DNA of 64,000 bases, taken from contig OX044354.1 of assembly GCA_943846615.1 (NCBI GenBank), positions 1,443,001 through 1,507,000 of the forward strand, in the 5' to 3' direction. A program made the translations under genes and the position numbers. Position 1 is the first letter of the stretch. Every line of letters starts with the position of its first letter. Origin of the DNA: an uncultured Amylibacter sp. GTDB taxonomy: Bacteria > Pseudomonadota > Alphaproteobacteria > Rhodobacterales > Rhodobacteraceae. A model generated the notes under the pieces. The model ran no database searches. It was not told the origin of the DNA and worked only from the letters and a program-made list of their open reading frames with translations. Positions 39,406-50,065 of the stretch are shown here, piece by piece.

Positions 39406-42252
39406 ATGCTCGGTTTATCATCAGCAGCACGTAAAATTTTCGGCACCGCCAATGATCGAAAGGTTAAGGCCACATTGCCTACGGTTGCAAAAATCAACGC
39501 ACTTGAGTCCGATTTCCAAGCATTAAGCGACGAACAAATCAAAGGCAAAACAGCCGAGTTCAAAGAACGCCTTGAAAAAGGCGAAACACTGGATCAGCTG
39601 TTGCCAGAAGCATTCGCAAACGCACGCGAAGCAGCAAAGCGCGCCTTAGGCCTTCGTGCATATGACACCCAATTGATGGGCGGTATCTTCCTGCACGGTG
39701 GCAACATTGCCGAAATGAAAACCGGCGAAGGTAAAACATTGGTGGGTGTATTCCCCGTTTACCTAAATGCCCTAACGGGTCGCGGCGTACACGTTGTGAC
39801 CGTGAACGATTATCTGGCCGCGCGTGATGCGGAATGGATGGGCAAGGTTTACGAATTCCTTGGCATGTCCGTTGGTGTAGTGATCCCCGACATGGAGCCA
39901 GACGTAAAATTGGCCGCCTACGCTGCCGATATAACATACGCTACGAACAACGAACTTGGCTTCGACTACCTGCGCGACAACATGAAGTCCGATCTGGCTG
40001 AAATGGCCCAACGCGATCACTACTTCGCCATCGTAGACGAGGTTGACAGCATCCTGATCGACGAGGCGCGCACACCATTGATCATTTCCGGCCCCGCCGA
40101 AGATCGCACCGATTTGTACAAGGCAGTCGATGCCTTGATCCCAGAGCTGGTCGCCGAAGAACATTACGAACTGGATGAAAAGGCGCGTTCAACCGCACTA
40201 ACGGATGACGGCAACGAGTTCGTTGAAAAACGTCTGCGCGAAATGGGCATGATGCCAGCGGATCAATCACTTTACGATCCAGAGAGCACGTCCTTGGTGC
40301 ACCACATAAACCAGGGCCTACGCGCCCACGCCATGTTCAAGCGCGACAAAGATTACATCGTACGCGATGGCGAAGTTGTATTGATCGATGAATTCACAGG
40401 CCGCATGATGGCGGGTCGCCGCCTGTCAGACGGTTTGCACCAAGCGATCGAAGCCAAAGAAGGCACAGACATCAAACCTGAAAACGTTACATTGGCGTCC
40501 GTAACATTTCAAAACTACTTCCGCCTGTACGACAAGCTGGCAGGCATGACTGGCACCGCCCAAACAGAGGCCGAAGAGTTCCAGGAAATCTATAACCTTG
40601 GCGTGATTGAGGTTCCGACGAACAAACCAATCGCACGTATCGATGAACACGACGCAATCTATCGCACCGCCCGCGAAAAATACACAGCCATCGTCGAAGA
40701 GATCGGCAAAGCCCACGCCAAAGGCCAACCCTTGTTGGTCGGCACCACGTCGATCGAAAAATCTGAACACCTATCACAACTGTTGGACGACAAGGGCTTG
40801 ATGACCCGCATCGCAGATACCCTGCGCACCCGCGCCGAAGGTATGAAGAAAGAAGAGAATAAAGCGGAGCTCATCAAAGACGCCGAAGCATTCGACGCAT
40901 TCGCCAAAACTGGCATCCCACACAAGGTTCTAAACGCACGTTTTCACGAACAAGAGGCATCCATCGTTGCAAACGCTGGTGTGCCAGGTGCCGTAACAAT
41001 TGCCACGAACATGGCGGGTCGCGGAACAGACATCCAATTGGGCGGAAACGTAGACATGCGCGTTGCCGCTGAAATGGCAGAGGCGGGAGAAGGTGCCGAT
41101 CCAGCCGCAATCCGCGAACGCGTAATCGCAGACATCGCCAGCGCGAAACAAGAGGCATTGGACGCGGGTGGCCTGTTCGTTCTGGCCACCGAACGTCACG
41201 AAAGCCGCCGCATCGATAACCAATTACGCGGACGCTCTGGTCGCCAGGGTGATCCAGGCCGCTCATCATTCTTCCTGTCTTTAGAAGACGACTTGATGCG
41301 CATTTTCGGTTCACAAAAACTGGACGCCGTTCTGGGCAAACTGGGCATGGACGAAGGCGAAGCAATCATTCACCCATGGGTCAACAAATCCTTAGAGCGC
41401 GCACAAGCCAAGGTCGAAGGCCAAAACTTTGACATCCGCAAACAGTTGCTGAAATTCGACGATGTGATGAATGATCAACGTAAGGCGATTTTTGAACAAC
41501 GCCTCGAAGTCATGAAATCCGAAGATCTGTCCGGCACCGTCAAAGACATGCGCGACGAGGTGATCGAAGATCTGGTCGACACATACATCCCACCAAAATC
41601 ATACGCCGATCAATGGAATATCGCGGGTCTACAGGGTGCGGTTTCCGAAACATTGGGCCTTTCTTCACCGGTTGCTGAATGGGCCGCCGAAGAAGGCATT
41701 GATGATGAAGACATCATCGAACGCCTGACAACCGCGGGCGACGAAGAGATGGCCGCAAAAATCGAAGGCATCGGCGAAGAAAACATTCGCAACGCTGAAA
41801 AGCAATTATTGCTGGGCACGATTGATCGCAAATGGCGCGAACACCTGATCACGCTTGAACACCTGCGTTCCGTTGTTGGTATGCGTGGTTACGCCCAACG
41901 TGATCCGTTGAACGAGTACAAAACAGAATCCTTCGAATTATTCGAGAGCATGCTGGAAGGTTTGCGCACCGACATCACATCACAAATGGCGCGCATCCAA
42001 CCACAAACACCCGAACAACAAATGGCCGCATTGCAGGCGCAAATCCAAGGCGCGGTTGAGCAGGGTATGGATATCAACGAAATCAAGGCCCGCGTCAAAG
42101 AGGCCTACGGCATCGATATCGAACTCGAAGCACCCGCAGACGCTGGCATCGACAAAGACGACCCCACAACATGGCCGCCACTATCACGCAACGATCAATG
42201 TCTGTGTGGATCGGGTAAAAAATACAAACATTGCCACGGCGCAATCGAATAA
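39406..42252 (+). CDS. secA: Preprotein translocase ATPase SecA
   Basis: Motor of the Sec pathway, driving secretory proteins through SecYEG at the inner membrane. 948 residues, normal for alphaproteobacteria. Walker [12 protein letters not shown], the helicase motif [33 protein letters not shown] and the second ATP motif [12 protein letters not shown] are intact, and the C-terminal zinc-binding tail reads [14 protein letters not shown]. The start is ATG 39406 with AAGGA upstream. It is monocistronic, ended by a hairpin terminator at 42271. Confidence 0.98.
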   Translation: MLGLSSAARKIFGTANDRKVKATLPTVAKINALESDFQALSDEQIKGKTAEFKERLEKGETLDQLLPEAFANAREAAKRALGLRAYDTQLMGGIFLHGGNIAEMKTGEGKTLVGVFPVYLNALTGRGVHVVTVNDYLAARDAEWMGKVYEFLGMSVGVVIPDMEPDVKLAAYAADITYATNNELGFDYLRDNMKSDLAEMAQRDHYFAIVDEVDSILIDEARTPLIISGPAEDRTDLYKAVDALIPELVAEEHYELDEKARSTALTDDGNEFVEKRLREMGMMPADQSLYDPESTSLVHHINQGLRAHAMFKRDKDYIVRDGEVVLIDEFTGRMMAGRRLSDGLHQAIEAKEGTDIKPENVTLASVTFQNYFRLYDKLAGMTGTAQTEAEEFQEIYNLGVIEVPTNKPIARIDEHDAIYRTAREKYTAIVEEIGKAHAKGQPLLVGTTSIEKSEHLSQLLDDKGLMTRIADTLRTRAEGMKKEENKAELIKDAEAFDAFAKTGIPHKVLNARFHEQEASIVANAGVPGAVTIATNMAGRGTDIQLGGNVDMRVAAEMAEAGEGADPAAIRERVIADIASAKQEALDAGGLFVLATERHESRRIDNQLRGRSGRQGDPGRSSFFLSLEDDLMRIFGSQKLDAVLGKLGMDEGEAIIHPWVNKSLERAQAKVEGQNFDIRKQLLKFDDVMNDQRKAIFEQRLEVMKSEDLSGTVKDMRDEVIEDLVDTYIPPKSYADQWNIAGLQGAVSETLGLSSPVAEWAAEEGIDDEDIIERLTTAGDEEMAAKIEGIGEENIRNAEKQLLLGTIDRKWREHLITLEHLRSVVGMRGYAQRDPLNEYKTESFELFESMLEGLRTDITSQMARIQPQTPEQQMAALQAQIQGAVEQGMDINEIKARVKEAYGIDIELEAPADAGIDKDDPTTWPPLSRNDQCLCGSGKKYKHCHGAIE

Positions 42253-42270
42253 TCACAGATTTTAATTAAT

Positions 42271-42290
42271 GGCCCTGCGGGGCCGTTTTT
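42271..42290 (+). terminator. Rho-independent terminator after secA
   Basis: GGCCC, loop TGCG, GGGCC (42271-42284), then GTTTTTT, beginning 19 bases after the secA stop. Confidence 0.8.
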
Positions 42291-42350
42291 TATTGGATTT
42301 ACTTGTTTTCTTAAACTAAGCCCCTCTACAGTGGTGGGGTTAATATTAAT

Positions 42351-43781
42351 ATGAAACTAAAAATTGTAGCGGCTTTCACGTCATTATTCACAGCCGTTTT
42401 CCCAGCATTGGCACAGGAAATCACGCTGACATCTAAAACGGGCGGCTTAACGGTTTATGGTGAATTGCTTGCCTTTGATGGACAGACCTATCAGGTCGAA
42501 ACCGATCTGGGCCGCATTACCATTTCCGACAATGACCTGACTTGCCAAGGCGAAGGATGCCCATCCCCAGAGGATCGTTTGGACGTTTTTTCCGTGATTT
42601 CCACAGACCGCCTGACCCGCCAAACACTGGCGGACTTGGTTCTATCATATGCGCAAAAGTCCGAAAAAATAGCCAAACAGAAAGGCCCGTTCCTAAAACC
42701 GAACACCATCGAACTGGCCCATCGCACCGACGACTTGGAATCGATCATTTCTTTTAAATCCGATGTTATAAACCTGAATTTTACCGCGAATGGCGCGGGA
42801 ACACCTGTTATATATGACGCTGTTCAAATCATCTCTTCGGCACCAGAATTATCAGGTGGCATCAACACCGAAATCCTGCGCAAAATTTGGACGGGCGAGA
42901 TTTCAAATTGGAACGAATTGGGCGGTGCCGATCAGAAAATCCGCCTCATCCTGCCAATCTTTGCAGATGATATATACAACAGTTTCGCCGCCTTCGATCC
43001 AGAAATGACGGCCGAAAACATCTCGCCGAATATCGAATTTTTCCTATCTCCGGACGCCATCAAACAAGCGATCACCCAAACCTCTGATGCCATCGGCCTG
43101 ATTTATCAATCACACCCAATGGACCAAACTATCGCGCTGGATTTGGGCTGTGACATCACCGCTATGCCATCCGAATTTGCCATTCAATCACTGGAATACC
43201 CGCTGGCGTTCCCGCTGACGATGAGCAGCAATAATGCTTATGCACCGCGAACCGCCAGAAACCTACAAACCTTCGCGCAAACACCACCTGCGCAGGATAT
43301 TTTTTCCTCCGTCGGCCTGACGCCTCTGGTCGGATCAAAAATCGATGCTCTCTATTTGGGTAAACGTTTTGGCGATGCGATCGCTGCGGCGGACAACGAT
43401 GTGGGCCTTACCGCGCTCAAGGACTTCAAAGCATTCACCAACACCGCAACACGTCTGGCAGCGACGCTGTATTTCGCACCAAATGGACGCGATTTAGATA
43501 ACAGATCATCTGCACTTATGGATGCGATTTCCGCACATCTGGCAACTGACGCATACGCTAATAAAACCATCATTACGGTAGGGTTTTCCGATTCAGATGG
43601 CGGTGCGAACGCAAACCAAGCAATCTCTTTGACCCGCGCACGCCATGTTCAATCATTGTTGTCCGATAAAAACATCACTGCAGGCGCCGTCGGTTACGGT
43701 GAAATCGCCCCAATCGGGTGTAATGACACGGAATACGGTCGCGCGAAAAACAGACGTGTCGAAATCTGGATACAGGACTAA
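42351..43781 (+). CDS. Exported PstS-like substrate-binding domain fused to OmpA peptidoglycan-binding domain
   Basis: 476 residues. The signal peptide ends near FPALAQ. Residues about 100-300 resemble phosphate-binding-protein folds (the LRKIWTGEISNWNELGG segment is typical of PstS-type proteins). Residues about 360-476 form an OmpA-like domain (TLYFAPNGRDLD, SLTRARHVQSLL, GYGEIAPIGCNDTEYGRAKN RRVE), which binds peptidoglycan. The likely role is a cell-wall-anchored periplasmic binding or sensing protein; the ligand is not proven and no pst transporter genes are adjacent. It lies 98 bases after secA behind a terminator, and its stop overlaps convergent radC (CTAA). Confidence 0.85.
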   Translation: MKLKIVAAFTSLFTAVFPALAQEITLTSKTGGLTVYGELLAFDGQTYQVETDLGRITISDNDLTCQGEGCPSPEDRLDVFSVISTDRLTRQTLADLVLSYAQKSEKIAKQKGPFLKPNTIELAHRTDDLESIISFKSDVINLNFTANGAGTPVIYDAVQIISSAPELSGGINTEILRKIWTGEISNWNELGGADQKIRLILPIFADDIYNSFAAFDPEMTAENISPNIEFFLSPDAIKQAITQTSDAIGLIYQSHPMDQTIALDLGCDITAMPSEFAIQSLEYPLAFPLTMSSNNAYAPRTARNLQTFAQTPPAQDIFSSVGLTPLVGSKIDALYLGKRFGDAIAAADNDVGLTALKDFKAFTNTATRLAATLYFAPNGRDLDNRSSALMDAISAHLATDAYANKTIITVGFSDSDGGANANQAISLTRARHVQSLLSDKNITAGAVGYGEIAPIGCNDTEYGRAKNRRVEIWIQD

Positions 43782-44524
43782 AGCAGATCCAAATCGTGGA
43801 AACTACTGACTTTGTTTTTCCCAATGATGATGTGATCGTGCAGTTTGATCGATAGGGCGGTCAACGCCCGTTCAATCCGACCCGTCATATCAATGTCCGC
43901 ATTGCTGGGGCTTGGATCACCCGATGGGTGATTATGTACTAATATCAATGAGCTGGCGTTTAATTCTAACGCGCGTTTTGCCACCTCTCGCGGGTAAACA
44001 GGCACATGATCCACTGTGCCTTTCTGCTGCTCTTCGTCGGCAATTAAAATGTTTTGTTTGTCCAAAAACAAAATCCGAAACTGTTCCGTTTCGCGATACG
44101 CCATGCTGACGGTACAATAATCGATCAGGGCATCCCACGATGATAAAACCTCGCGGTCAATCACCCGCGCACGGGTCAATCGATGCGCCGCCGCCTCTAC
44201 TATTTTCATCTCATGAATAACGGCCTGTCCCACGCCCTTCACCGCCGCCAACCGCGCGGGACTGGCGGAAATCGCGCGGTTAAAATCGCCAAATTCGTGG
44301 ATAATGCGATGCGCCAATGGCTTCACGTCTTGGCGCGGGATGGCACGGAATAAAACTAATTCTAACAGCTCATAGTCTGGCATCGCCGCCGCACCGCCAT
44401 TCATAAAACGATGCCTTAGTCGCTGACGATGGTTTTTGCGAAAATTTTCTACCTTTACCGGTCGCGTCGCGGTAAATTCCAACATTGGTTGTTCATTGAA
44501 TGCATTGTGTGAATCATCTGTCAT
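43778..44524 (-). CDS. radC: RadC-family JAMM protein
   Basis: 248 residues. An N-terminal helix-hairpin-helix-like region (SPARLAAVKGVGQAVIHEM) is followed by the MPN/JAB domain with the metal motif VHNHPSGDPSPSNAD (H-x-H-x10-D). It was once linked to DNA repair, but the true role of RadC is unsettled. Start ATG 44524. The map gene is 35 bases upstream on the same strand, giving sfsA-map-radC in one direction. Stop shared with the convergent PstS/OmpA gene. Confidence 0.93.
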   Translation of the reverse strand: MTDDSHNAFNEQPMLEFTATRPVKVENFRKNHRQRLRHRFMNGGAAAMPDYELLELVLFRAIPRQDVKPLAHRIIHEFGDFNRAISASPARLAAVKGVGQAVIHEMKIVEAAAHRLTRARVIDREVLSSWDALIDYCTVSMAYRETEQFRILFLDKQNILIADEEQQKGTVDHVPVYPREVAKRALELNASSLILVHNHPSGDPSPSNADIDMTGRIERALTALSIKLHDHIIIGKNKVSSFHDLDLL

Positions 44525-44559
44525 AACCCAAGTGTGCCAGCAACTTGGTTAACGCGGGG

Positions 44560-45366
44560 TTACCCCCAGGTTGGATGAAACAAACCCGCGGCGGATTCAG
44601 TAAATATCTCAAACCCATCCGCCGTAACACCAATTGAGTGTTCGAACTGTGCGGACAAGGATTTATCCTTGGTCACAGCCGTCCAATCATCCGCTAAAAT
44701 CTTGGTATGCGGCTTGCCTAAATTCACCATCGGTTCGATTGTGAAAAACATGCCCTCTTCCAAAACGGGTCCTTGGCCCCAGCGCCCATAATGCACAACG
44801 TTTGGCGGCGAATGGAACACACGCCCCAAACCGTGACCGCAAAAATCACGCACAACGGAACAACGCTTACTTTCCACATATGTTTGGATCGCTGCGCCAA
44901 TATCACCAAATGTATTGCCAGGTTTCACCTGATCAATCCCCAGCATCAATGCAGTGTGGGTAATATCAATCAAACGCTCCGCCTTGCGCGAGAGTTTTCC
45001 CGCCACATACATCCGCGAATTATCACCAAACCAACCATCCAGAATGCAGGTAACGTCGATATTCAAAATGTCGCCATCCTTCAGGCGTTTATCCGATGGA
45101 ATGCCGTGACACACGACATGGTTCAACGAGATACACGATGATTTCGGATACCCACGATACCCCAACGTTGCAGGAACCGCATTGTGATCCAACATAAACT
45201 GATGGATCAAATCATCCAATTTCTGCGTGCTGACACCGGGCACAACATGTGGCGTAATCATATCCAGCGTGGCCGCCGCCAGCGCACCAGATTTGCGCAT
45301 GCCTTCGAATTCTTCGGCACTGTGGATTGTAATTCCGTCTGCATTCAGGCGCGGTTGCGTGTTCAC
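44560..45366 (-). CDS. map: Methionine aminopeptidase type I
   Basis: Removes initiator methionine from nascent proteins; essential. 268 residues. Metal ligands are visible: aspartates in NIDVTCILDGWFGDNSRMYV, histidine in CGHGLGRVFHSPPNV, glutamates in FTIEPM and QFEHSIGVT. There is no N-terminal zinc-finger extension, so bacterial type Ia. The start is GTG (45364-45366) with GGGAAT upstream. It follows sfsA by 30 bases, as in many alphaproteobacteria. Confidence 0.96.
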   Translation of the reverse strand: MNTQPRLNADGITIHSAEEFEGMRKSGALAAATLDMITPHVVPGVSTQKLDDLIHQFMLDHNAVPATLGYRGYPKSSCISLNHVVCHGIPSDKRLKDGDILNIDVTCILDGWFGDNSRMYVAGKLSRKAERLIDITHTALMLGIDQVKPGNTFGDIGAAIQTYVESKRCSVVRDFCGHGLGRVFHSPPNVVHYGRWGQGPVLEEGMFFTIEPMVNLGKPHTKILADDWTAVTKDKSLSAQFEHSIGVTADGFEIFTESAAGLFHPTWG

Positions 45367-45396
45367 GTTAATATTCCCAATTTAGATTTGCATCGA

Positions 45397-46107
45397 TTAA
45401 ACAGAATTTCCTGCATTTGCCAAGGGCAGTTGTTTGCCCAGCGCGATACCATCAGTGGTGATAAGACAGTCGTAACAAACCGCACGCACACCTGCGTTCA
45501 GCGCCGCATCAAACGCCATACCGTATTTCGGATCAATATCACGCGCCACATCCACCGAAGTTATCCCCGTGCGTTGCACCAAAAACAAAACCGTCGCCGC
45601 ATTGCCTTGGGCAACCATATCCGCCAGCTCGCTCATATGTTTCGCCCCACGCGCGGTTTTGCTATCTGGAAACTCGCCCAATCCTTCAACCCGCAACAAC
45701 GTCACCGATTTCACTTCTAGATACAGATCGGGCTTGTCCGCATCGCTTAGCAAAAAATCAACTCGCGATCCTTCGCCATATTTCACCTCTGGCTTAAAAT
45801 CGTTGTACCCAAAATCCAACGCGCCCGATTGCAACGCCTCTTTCACCACACGATTGGCCGCACTCGTATCCACACCGACCAACGCATCACCAACCTGCGC
45901 CAGCTTCCACGAATATTTCAGTTTTCGCTTCGGATCATCGTTTGGCTCTAACCACACAGTCATCCCCGCATCGGCCATCCCCATCATCGAACCGGGGTTT
46001 GCGACGTGGGCTGTCACCTCGCGCCCATCTTCCAGCGTGACGTCAGCCAAAAACCGTTTATACCTACGGACAAGTGTTGCCCTGATCAGGGGTGTTTCGA
46101 ATTTCAT
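45397..46107 (-). CDS. sfsA: SfsA family protein (sugar fermentation stimulation protein homologue)
   Basis: 236 residues. VTAHVANPGSMMGMADAG, KLKYSWKLAQVGDALVGVDT, EGSRVDFLL, LYLEVKSVTLLR and FPDSKTARGAKHMSELA are SfsA signatures; the EVK strand resembles a nuclease-like core, and family members bind DNA. The physiological role is poorly defined. I start at ATG 46107 (MKFETPLIRATLVRRYKRFL), the usual SfsA beginning; the frame stays open 41 codons more but runs into the divergent gene. Only 13 bases separate the two divergent starts. Confidence 0.95.
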   Translation of the reverse strand: MKFETPLIRATLVRRYKRFLADVTLEDGREVTAHVANPGSMMGMADAGMTVWLEPNDDPKRKLKYSWKLAQVGDALVGVDTSAANRVVKEALQSGALDFGYNDFKPEVKYGEGSRVDFLLSDADKPDLYLEVKSVTLLRVEGLGEFPDSKTARGAKHMSELADMVAQGNAATVLFLVQRTGITSVDVARDIDPKYGMAFDAALNAGVRAVCYDCLITTDGIALGKQLPLANAGNSV

Positions 46108-46120
46108 AAGGAATTGATAA

Positions 46121-46843
46121 ATGACCAACCCAACCGCCGCAATGATCGTTATTGGTGATGAAATCCTGTCGGGTCGCACCCGCGATGCGAATATGTTCCA
46201 CCTTGCAGGGCAGCTCACAAACCACGGCATCGCATTAACAGAGGTACGCGTCGTATCCGACGACCGCGACGCAATCGTTGCCGCAATTAACGAAACGCGT
46301 CCGAAATACGATCATATTTTCACATCAGGCGGCATTGGCCCAACACATGATGACATCACCGCCGACTGCGTCGCCGCAGCGTTTGGCGTCGGAATCGATG
46401 TCCGCGAAGATGCGAAAACGGTTCTGGCAACAAATTACGAAAACGGCGCGGCGGATCTAACCCCAGCACGCCTACGCATGGCACGCATCCCCGACGGCGC
46501 AACCCTGATCGATAACGCCATTTCCAAGGCACCTGGTTTCACAATTGAAAACGTCCACGTCATGGCTGGCGTCCCCAACATTTTCGCTACCATGCTGGAA
46601 TGGCTGCTACCCCAACTGGCCAAAGGCGCGGATATGATCAGCGCTACCGTACGCGTCGATCTTCCAGAGAGCACGATCGCAGGCCCCCTAGGCATCATCG
46701 CTAAAAACTTCCCGCAACTCTCCGTTGGCTCATACCCATTCTACGAAGAAAACGCATACGGCGCGAACCTTGTTGTTCGCGGCATCGATGCGGATGCCGT
46801 TGTGGCCGCGGAACAGGCGATTAAGGATGCATTTGATTTATGA
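46121..46843 (+). CDS. CinA-like molybdopterin-binding (MoCF) domain protein
   Basis: 240 residues. AAMIVIGDEILSGRTRDAN at the start and FTSGGIGPTHDDITADCVAAAF are the MoaB/MogA-type signature shared with the N-terminal domain of CinA. The C-terminal deamidase half of CinA is absent, as in standalone alphaproteobacterial versions. It may act on nucleotide cofactors (CinA N-terminal domains hydrolyse ADP-ribose and related pyrophosphates); activity here is unproven. AAGGAA precedes the start by seven bases. It overlaps the next gene by ATGA. Confidence 0.88.
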   Translation: MTNPTAAMIVIGDEILSGRTRDANMFHLAGQLTNHGIALTEVRVVSDDRDAIVAAINETRPKYDHIFTSGGIGPTHDDITADCVAAAFGVGIDVREDAKTVLATNYENGAADLTPARLRMARIPDGATLIDNAISKAPGFTIENVHVMAGVPNIFATMLEWLLPQLAKGADMISATVRVDLPESTIAGPLGIIAKNFPQLSVGSYPFYEENAYGANLVVRGIDADAVVAAEQAIKDAFDL

Positions 46844-47541
46844 ACCTGCCTGATATCCAATCTCTATATGACGCCACCGACGCCACATGGCCCAGCGCAT
46901 CAGCGACATTACAAAACGGTTGGATTATCAAAAACGGCGCGGGTGGCGGCAAACGCGTATCCGCCGCATTGCAAACCGATCCATCGGCAGAAATTGAACA
47001 TGCCGAAATCGCGATGCAGACCATAGGCCAAGACCTCCTCTTCCAACTCCGAACGGCCGAGGACGCATTGGACAGCGCTTTGGCATCACGTGGATACGAC
47101 CTCATCGACCGCGTCGTTCTATTGGTCGCACCACTGTCAGCGCTGGAAAAATCCACAAACATTCAATCCAGCGACACGTCCAATACAGCCCTGAAACAAA
47201 TTTGGGCGGACGGCGGCATCGGCCCAGCACGCCTTGACGTAATGAACCGCGCGACTTGCCCAAAATCCATCATCCATATCGATGATCGTGCCGTTGCCTA
47301 TGTTGGCATTCACAACGGAATCTGTATGGCCCACGCGGTTGAAGTTTCCAAAAGTCATCGCCGCCAAGGATTGGGAAATCAAATCATGCGGGCGGCGGCG
47401 GGATGGGCGGAACACCAAGGCGCAGAATTCATGGCGGTGATCACGGTGATGGATAACATTCCCGCGCGTACACTTTATCAAAATTTGGGAATGACCGAAG
47501 TCGGCCATTATCACTACCGTATTAAACCTCGCCGTCCGTAG
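46840..47541 (+). CDS. GNAT-family N-acetyltransferase
   Basis: 233 residues. An N-terminal region of about 110 residues (NGWIIKNGAGGGKRVSAA) of the kind seen in GNAT pairs is followed by a C-terminal GNAT fold with acetyl-CoA loop SKSHRRQGLGNQIMRAAAGW and MDNIPARTLYQNLGM. The acceptor is unknown. Translationally coupled to the CinA-like gene by a four-base overlap. Its 3' end overlaps the convergent AI-2E transporter by 20 bases. Confidence 0.88.
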   Translation: MNLPDIQSLYDATDATWPSASATLQNGWIIKNGAGGGKRVSAALQTDPSAEIEHAEIAMQTIGQDLLFQLRTAEDALDSALASRGYDLIDRVVLLVAPLSALEKSTNIQSSDTSNTALKQIWADGGIGPARLDVMNRATCPKSIIHIDDRAVAYVGIHNGICMAHAVEVSKSHRRQGLGNQIMRAAAGWAEHQGAEFMAVITVMDNIPARTLYQNLGMTEVGHYHYRIKPRRP

Positions 47542-48559
47542 ACAGCATAATCGCTAACGGGCGCGCACCCTCGCTGGCGGCTAAAATAATCACCAAAACG
47601 GACGTCAATGGCACTGACAAGATCGCTCCAGGCAAACCCCATAAAGTCGTCCAAAACACTAAGGCCACCAAGACCACGAAACTGGACAGGTTCACCGATT
47701 TACCGATCATCTTCGGTTCAAGATAATTCCCCACAAACATCTGTACCGCCATCAGCAATATAAACGCCAAAACCGCCCACGACAGCGACCCAAATTGCGC
47801 CAAGGCCAACATCACGGGAAACGCCACGCCAATCGCGGATCCCACATATGGAATATAATTCAACAGCCCAATCATAATCGCCCAGAACAACGCGCTGTCG
47901 ATATCCATCAACCACATAATCGCAAACGATACTGTCGCCAGAATAATATTGATGAAGGTTTTCACCGTCAAATAAACACCAATACGCTGGTTTACTTCGG
48001 CCACCACGCCCAGCGCTTGATCCGCATCCTTGTGCAATGCCTTCAATGTCTTTTCACGAAAACTACCCACTTCTGAAAACAGGAACCCCGCGTATAACAT
48101 CGCCATAAACAAAACCGACCCAACGGATGAAATAGATCCAACCGCGCGTAATGCCACCGATTGAATATCCAGCTCTTCGCGCCACGTCGAAACGACCTTC
48201 TCCAAACTAGGCATCGTGTCCAATCCAAATCGCACAGCCAAGCCATCGGCGATGGTTTGCAGGTTCGCCTGATATACGGGCAATTGTGACAGAATATATT
48301 CAATGTTGTTCGAAATCATCAGCGCGATTAAAACAACAACAACAACAAAAATCAGCAATACCATCAGGCGATGAACAATCCCCGGAAACCGATCCATCAT
48401 CGGCCATCGCGCAATGGCGGTGGATGCGGTCGCCAGAATATAAACCGTCAAAACACCCAGAACAATCGGCAGCAAAATTTCCTGCCCGATATACAACAGC
48501 CAAACCACCATGATCGCAAAACCCGTGGCATAAAACAGCGTTGAAATCCGCGTATCCAT
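47522..48559 (-). CDS. AI-2E family transporter (PerM/TqsA-like permease)
   Basis: 345 residues with about seven to eight membrane spans and the large central loop typical of the family (residues about 90-150). MIGLLNYIPYVGSAIGV and QMFVGNYLEPKMIGKSVNLS are signature segments. Members export autoinducer-2 or act as Na+/H+ antiporters; the true substrate here is unknown. A run of valines near residue 75 comes from AAC/GTT triplet repeats. It follows the lipoprotein hydrolase gene by 15 bases on the same strand. Confidence 0.92.
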   Translation of the reverse strand: MDTRISTLFYATGFAIMVVWLLYIGQEILLPIVLGVLTVYILATASTAIARWPMMDRFPGIVHRLMVLLIFVVVVVLIALMISNNIEYILSQLPVYQANLQTIADGLAVRFGLDTMPSLEKVVSTWREELDIQSVALRAVGSISSVGSVLFMAMLYAGFLFSEVGSFREKTLKALHKDADQALGVVAEVNQRIGVYLTVKTFINIILATVSFAIMWLMDIDSALFWAIMIGLLNYIPYVGSAIGVAFPVMLALAQFGSLSWAVLAFILLMAVQMFVGNYLEPKMIGKSVNLSSFVVLVALVFWTTLWGLPGAILSVPLTSVLVIILAASEGARPLAIMLSTDGEV

Positions 48560-48574
48560 ATCGATATTACCCTT

Positions 48575-49897
48575 TTATTGGCCCAAAACCTTCCAACGTT
48601 GGATCGGCGCATCGCTTAACCGAGTCAAGGTTTTAATGCGGCTTTCGGCATCCAACGGCCCGCTGACAATCGATTTAAAATCATCCACAATCGAAACACT
48701 GTCACCAAAATAGGTATGGTTCAACAGGTTAGATTTCACATCAGACGCATCAATCATCACCACATTTTCCAACGCCTCGATCCCATTACCATCGCGCAAC
48801 ACATCACCGATACGCGGCAACCCATTTACCTTCTTGGACGCTGCCAACGCGGTATCTTTGTCGGACGCATACAGCGTGATCGGATTGACCAAGAAATCAA
48901 ACTTAGGCAACAAGCGCTCCTTAAACACGCGCGCATCAATATCAGGCGCCGCCAAAATCACCCGCGTAATTTTCTTCGCGGCCTCTTCGTCTTGGGCGGC
49001 CAGATCAACTAACCCATGTGATAAAACCCGTGTGCCCATGGAATGCGCAATGATAATAATCCGATCCGCATCCTGTTTTGTCAGGTCATGCAAAAACTCA
49101 GTCATTTGGGTATATGAAATCTCGGCCAAATTCGCGGCGTGGGTATACCCCAACGCGCTCGCCTTACTTGGCCAACTGAAGAAGAAGAACGGCCCTGTGA
49201 AATCCAAGTCATATTTCAACTGCCCCGCACGACGCGCCGCTTTTTCAAACGTCGTGTTAAACCCATGAACATAGGCAACCAATGTACGTTCACCCGGTGC
49301 GGCCTTCGCCAATTCCACCTGCACCTCGTTCATAACATAATCGTAATTGGCATGCTCCATTGCCTTCAAAACAACGTATCGCTTGTCGTTCGTCGAACGC
49401 CCTGCAATTTGCCCCTCTAATCGCCCCTTCTTGTGGCGCGGCGGGATGACGATCAATGCTTTGCCGTAATTCAACGGGCCTGGCAGCTCGCCATATATCT
49501 CTTCTGGGAATTTCGTTTCGATCGGTTCGCCCGTCGCCTCAACGAACACTTCGCGATTAGTGCCGTAGTAAACAACCACCGTATCTTTATCTGTCGCAAC
49601 ATCTTCGAACGCGCTGTTGAAATCCAACTCGCCGCTCTCGACCTCATCAGGCACATTGTCATCGGGAACCACTACGGCCGCTTCCACGATGGGTTCAGGA
49701 TCCATAATAACCACGGGTTCGGGCGCGGGCATAATGGGTGGTGGCGGTGCGGTGGTAATTGGCGGTGGCGGCGGAGGTGGCGGTGCAATCACCACAGGCT
49801 CTTCTATAATTACCGGCTCTTCTGGTGGCGGTGTCCAGCTCTCACATGATGCCAATACGAAAACGCCTAAAATTGCGCCGAATAACTTTAATCTCAT
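48575..49897 (-). CDS. Proline-rich lipoprotein with DUF900 alpha/beta-hydrolase domain
   Basis: 440 residues. Lipoprotein signal with lipobox L-A-S-C near residue 18. Then a linker of about 50 residues with long proline runs (residues about 38-60) and acidic stretches, probably crossing periplasm. The hydrolase domain follows: VVVYYGTNR, LVAYVHGFNTTFEKAARRAGQ (the DUF900 hallmark) and IIAHSMGTRVLSHGL (nucleophile serine). The serine elbow is intact, so esterase or lipase activity is plausible; the substrate is unknown. Upstream of the AI-2E gene in the same orientation and divergent from rimP over about 200 bases. Confidence 0.88.
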   Translation of the reverse strand: MRLKLFGAILGVFVLASCESWTPPPEEPVIIEEPVVIAPPPPPPPPITTAPPPPIMPAPEPVVIMDPEPIVEAAVVVPDDNVPDEVESGELDFNSAFEDVATDKDTVVVYYGTNREVFVEATGEPIETKFPEEIYGELPGPLNYGKALIVIPPRHKKGRLEGQIAGRSTNDKRYVVLKAMEHANYDYVMNEVQVELAKAAPGERTLVAYVHGFNTTFEKAARRAGQLKYDLDFTGPFFFFSWPSKASALGYTHAANLAEISYTQMTEFLHDLTKQDADRIIIIAHSMGTRVLSHGLVDLAAQDEEAAKKITRVILAAPDIDARVFKERLLPKFDFLVNPITLYASDKDTALAASKKVNGLPRIGDVLRDGNGIEALENVVMIDASDVKSNLLNHTYFGDSVSIVDDFKSIVSGPLDAESRIKTLTRLSDAPIQRWKVLGQ

Positions 49898-50065
49898 AAT
49901 AAAACCCCGATGTTTCCCCTATTTCAAACAATAGGCATTGAATTTCGCCCAAGTCCAGAAAAACCAGAATCTCGAAACCGCTTGCAGTTCCCCTCATTCC
50001 CGCCTATATCCACATCAACAGCGGAAAGATTGGCTTCCAACCCCAAACTTCCATCGGAAATTTCG

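Noticed and set aside
48333..48352. AAC triplet repeat as a phase-variation tract
   Set aside because: Trinucleotide changes would not shift frame; it simply encodes a valine-rich membrane helix in the AI-2E transporter.
49735..49790. GGTGGCGG-rich stretch as a possible repeat array or CRISPR
   Set aside because: It encodes the proline-rich linker of the lipoprotein hydrolase; there are no spacers or regular repeat unit.
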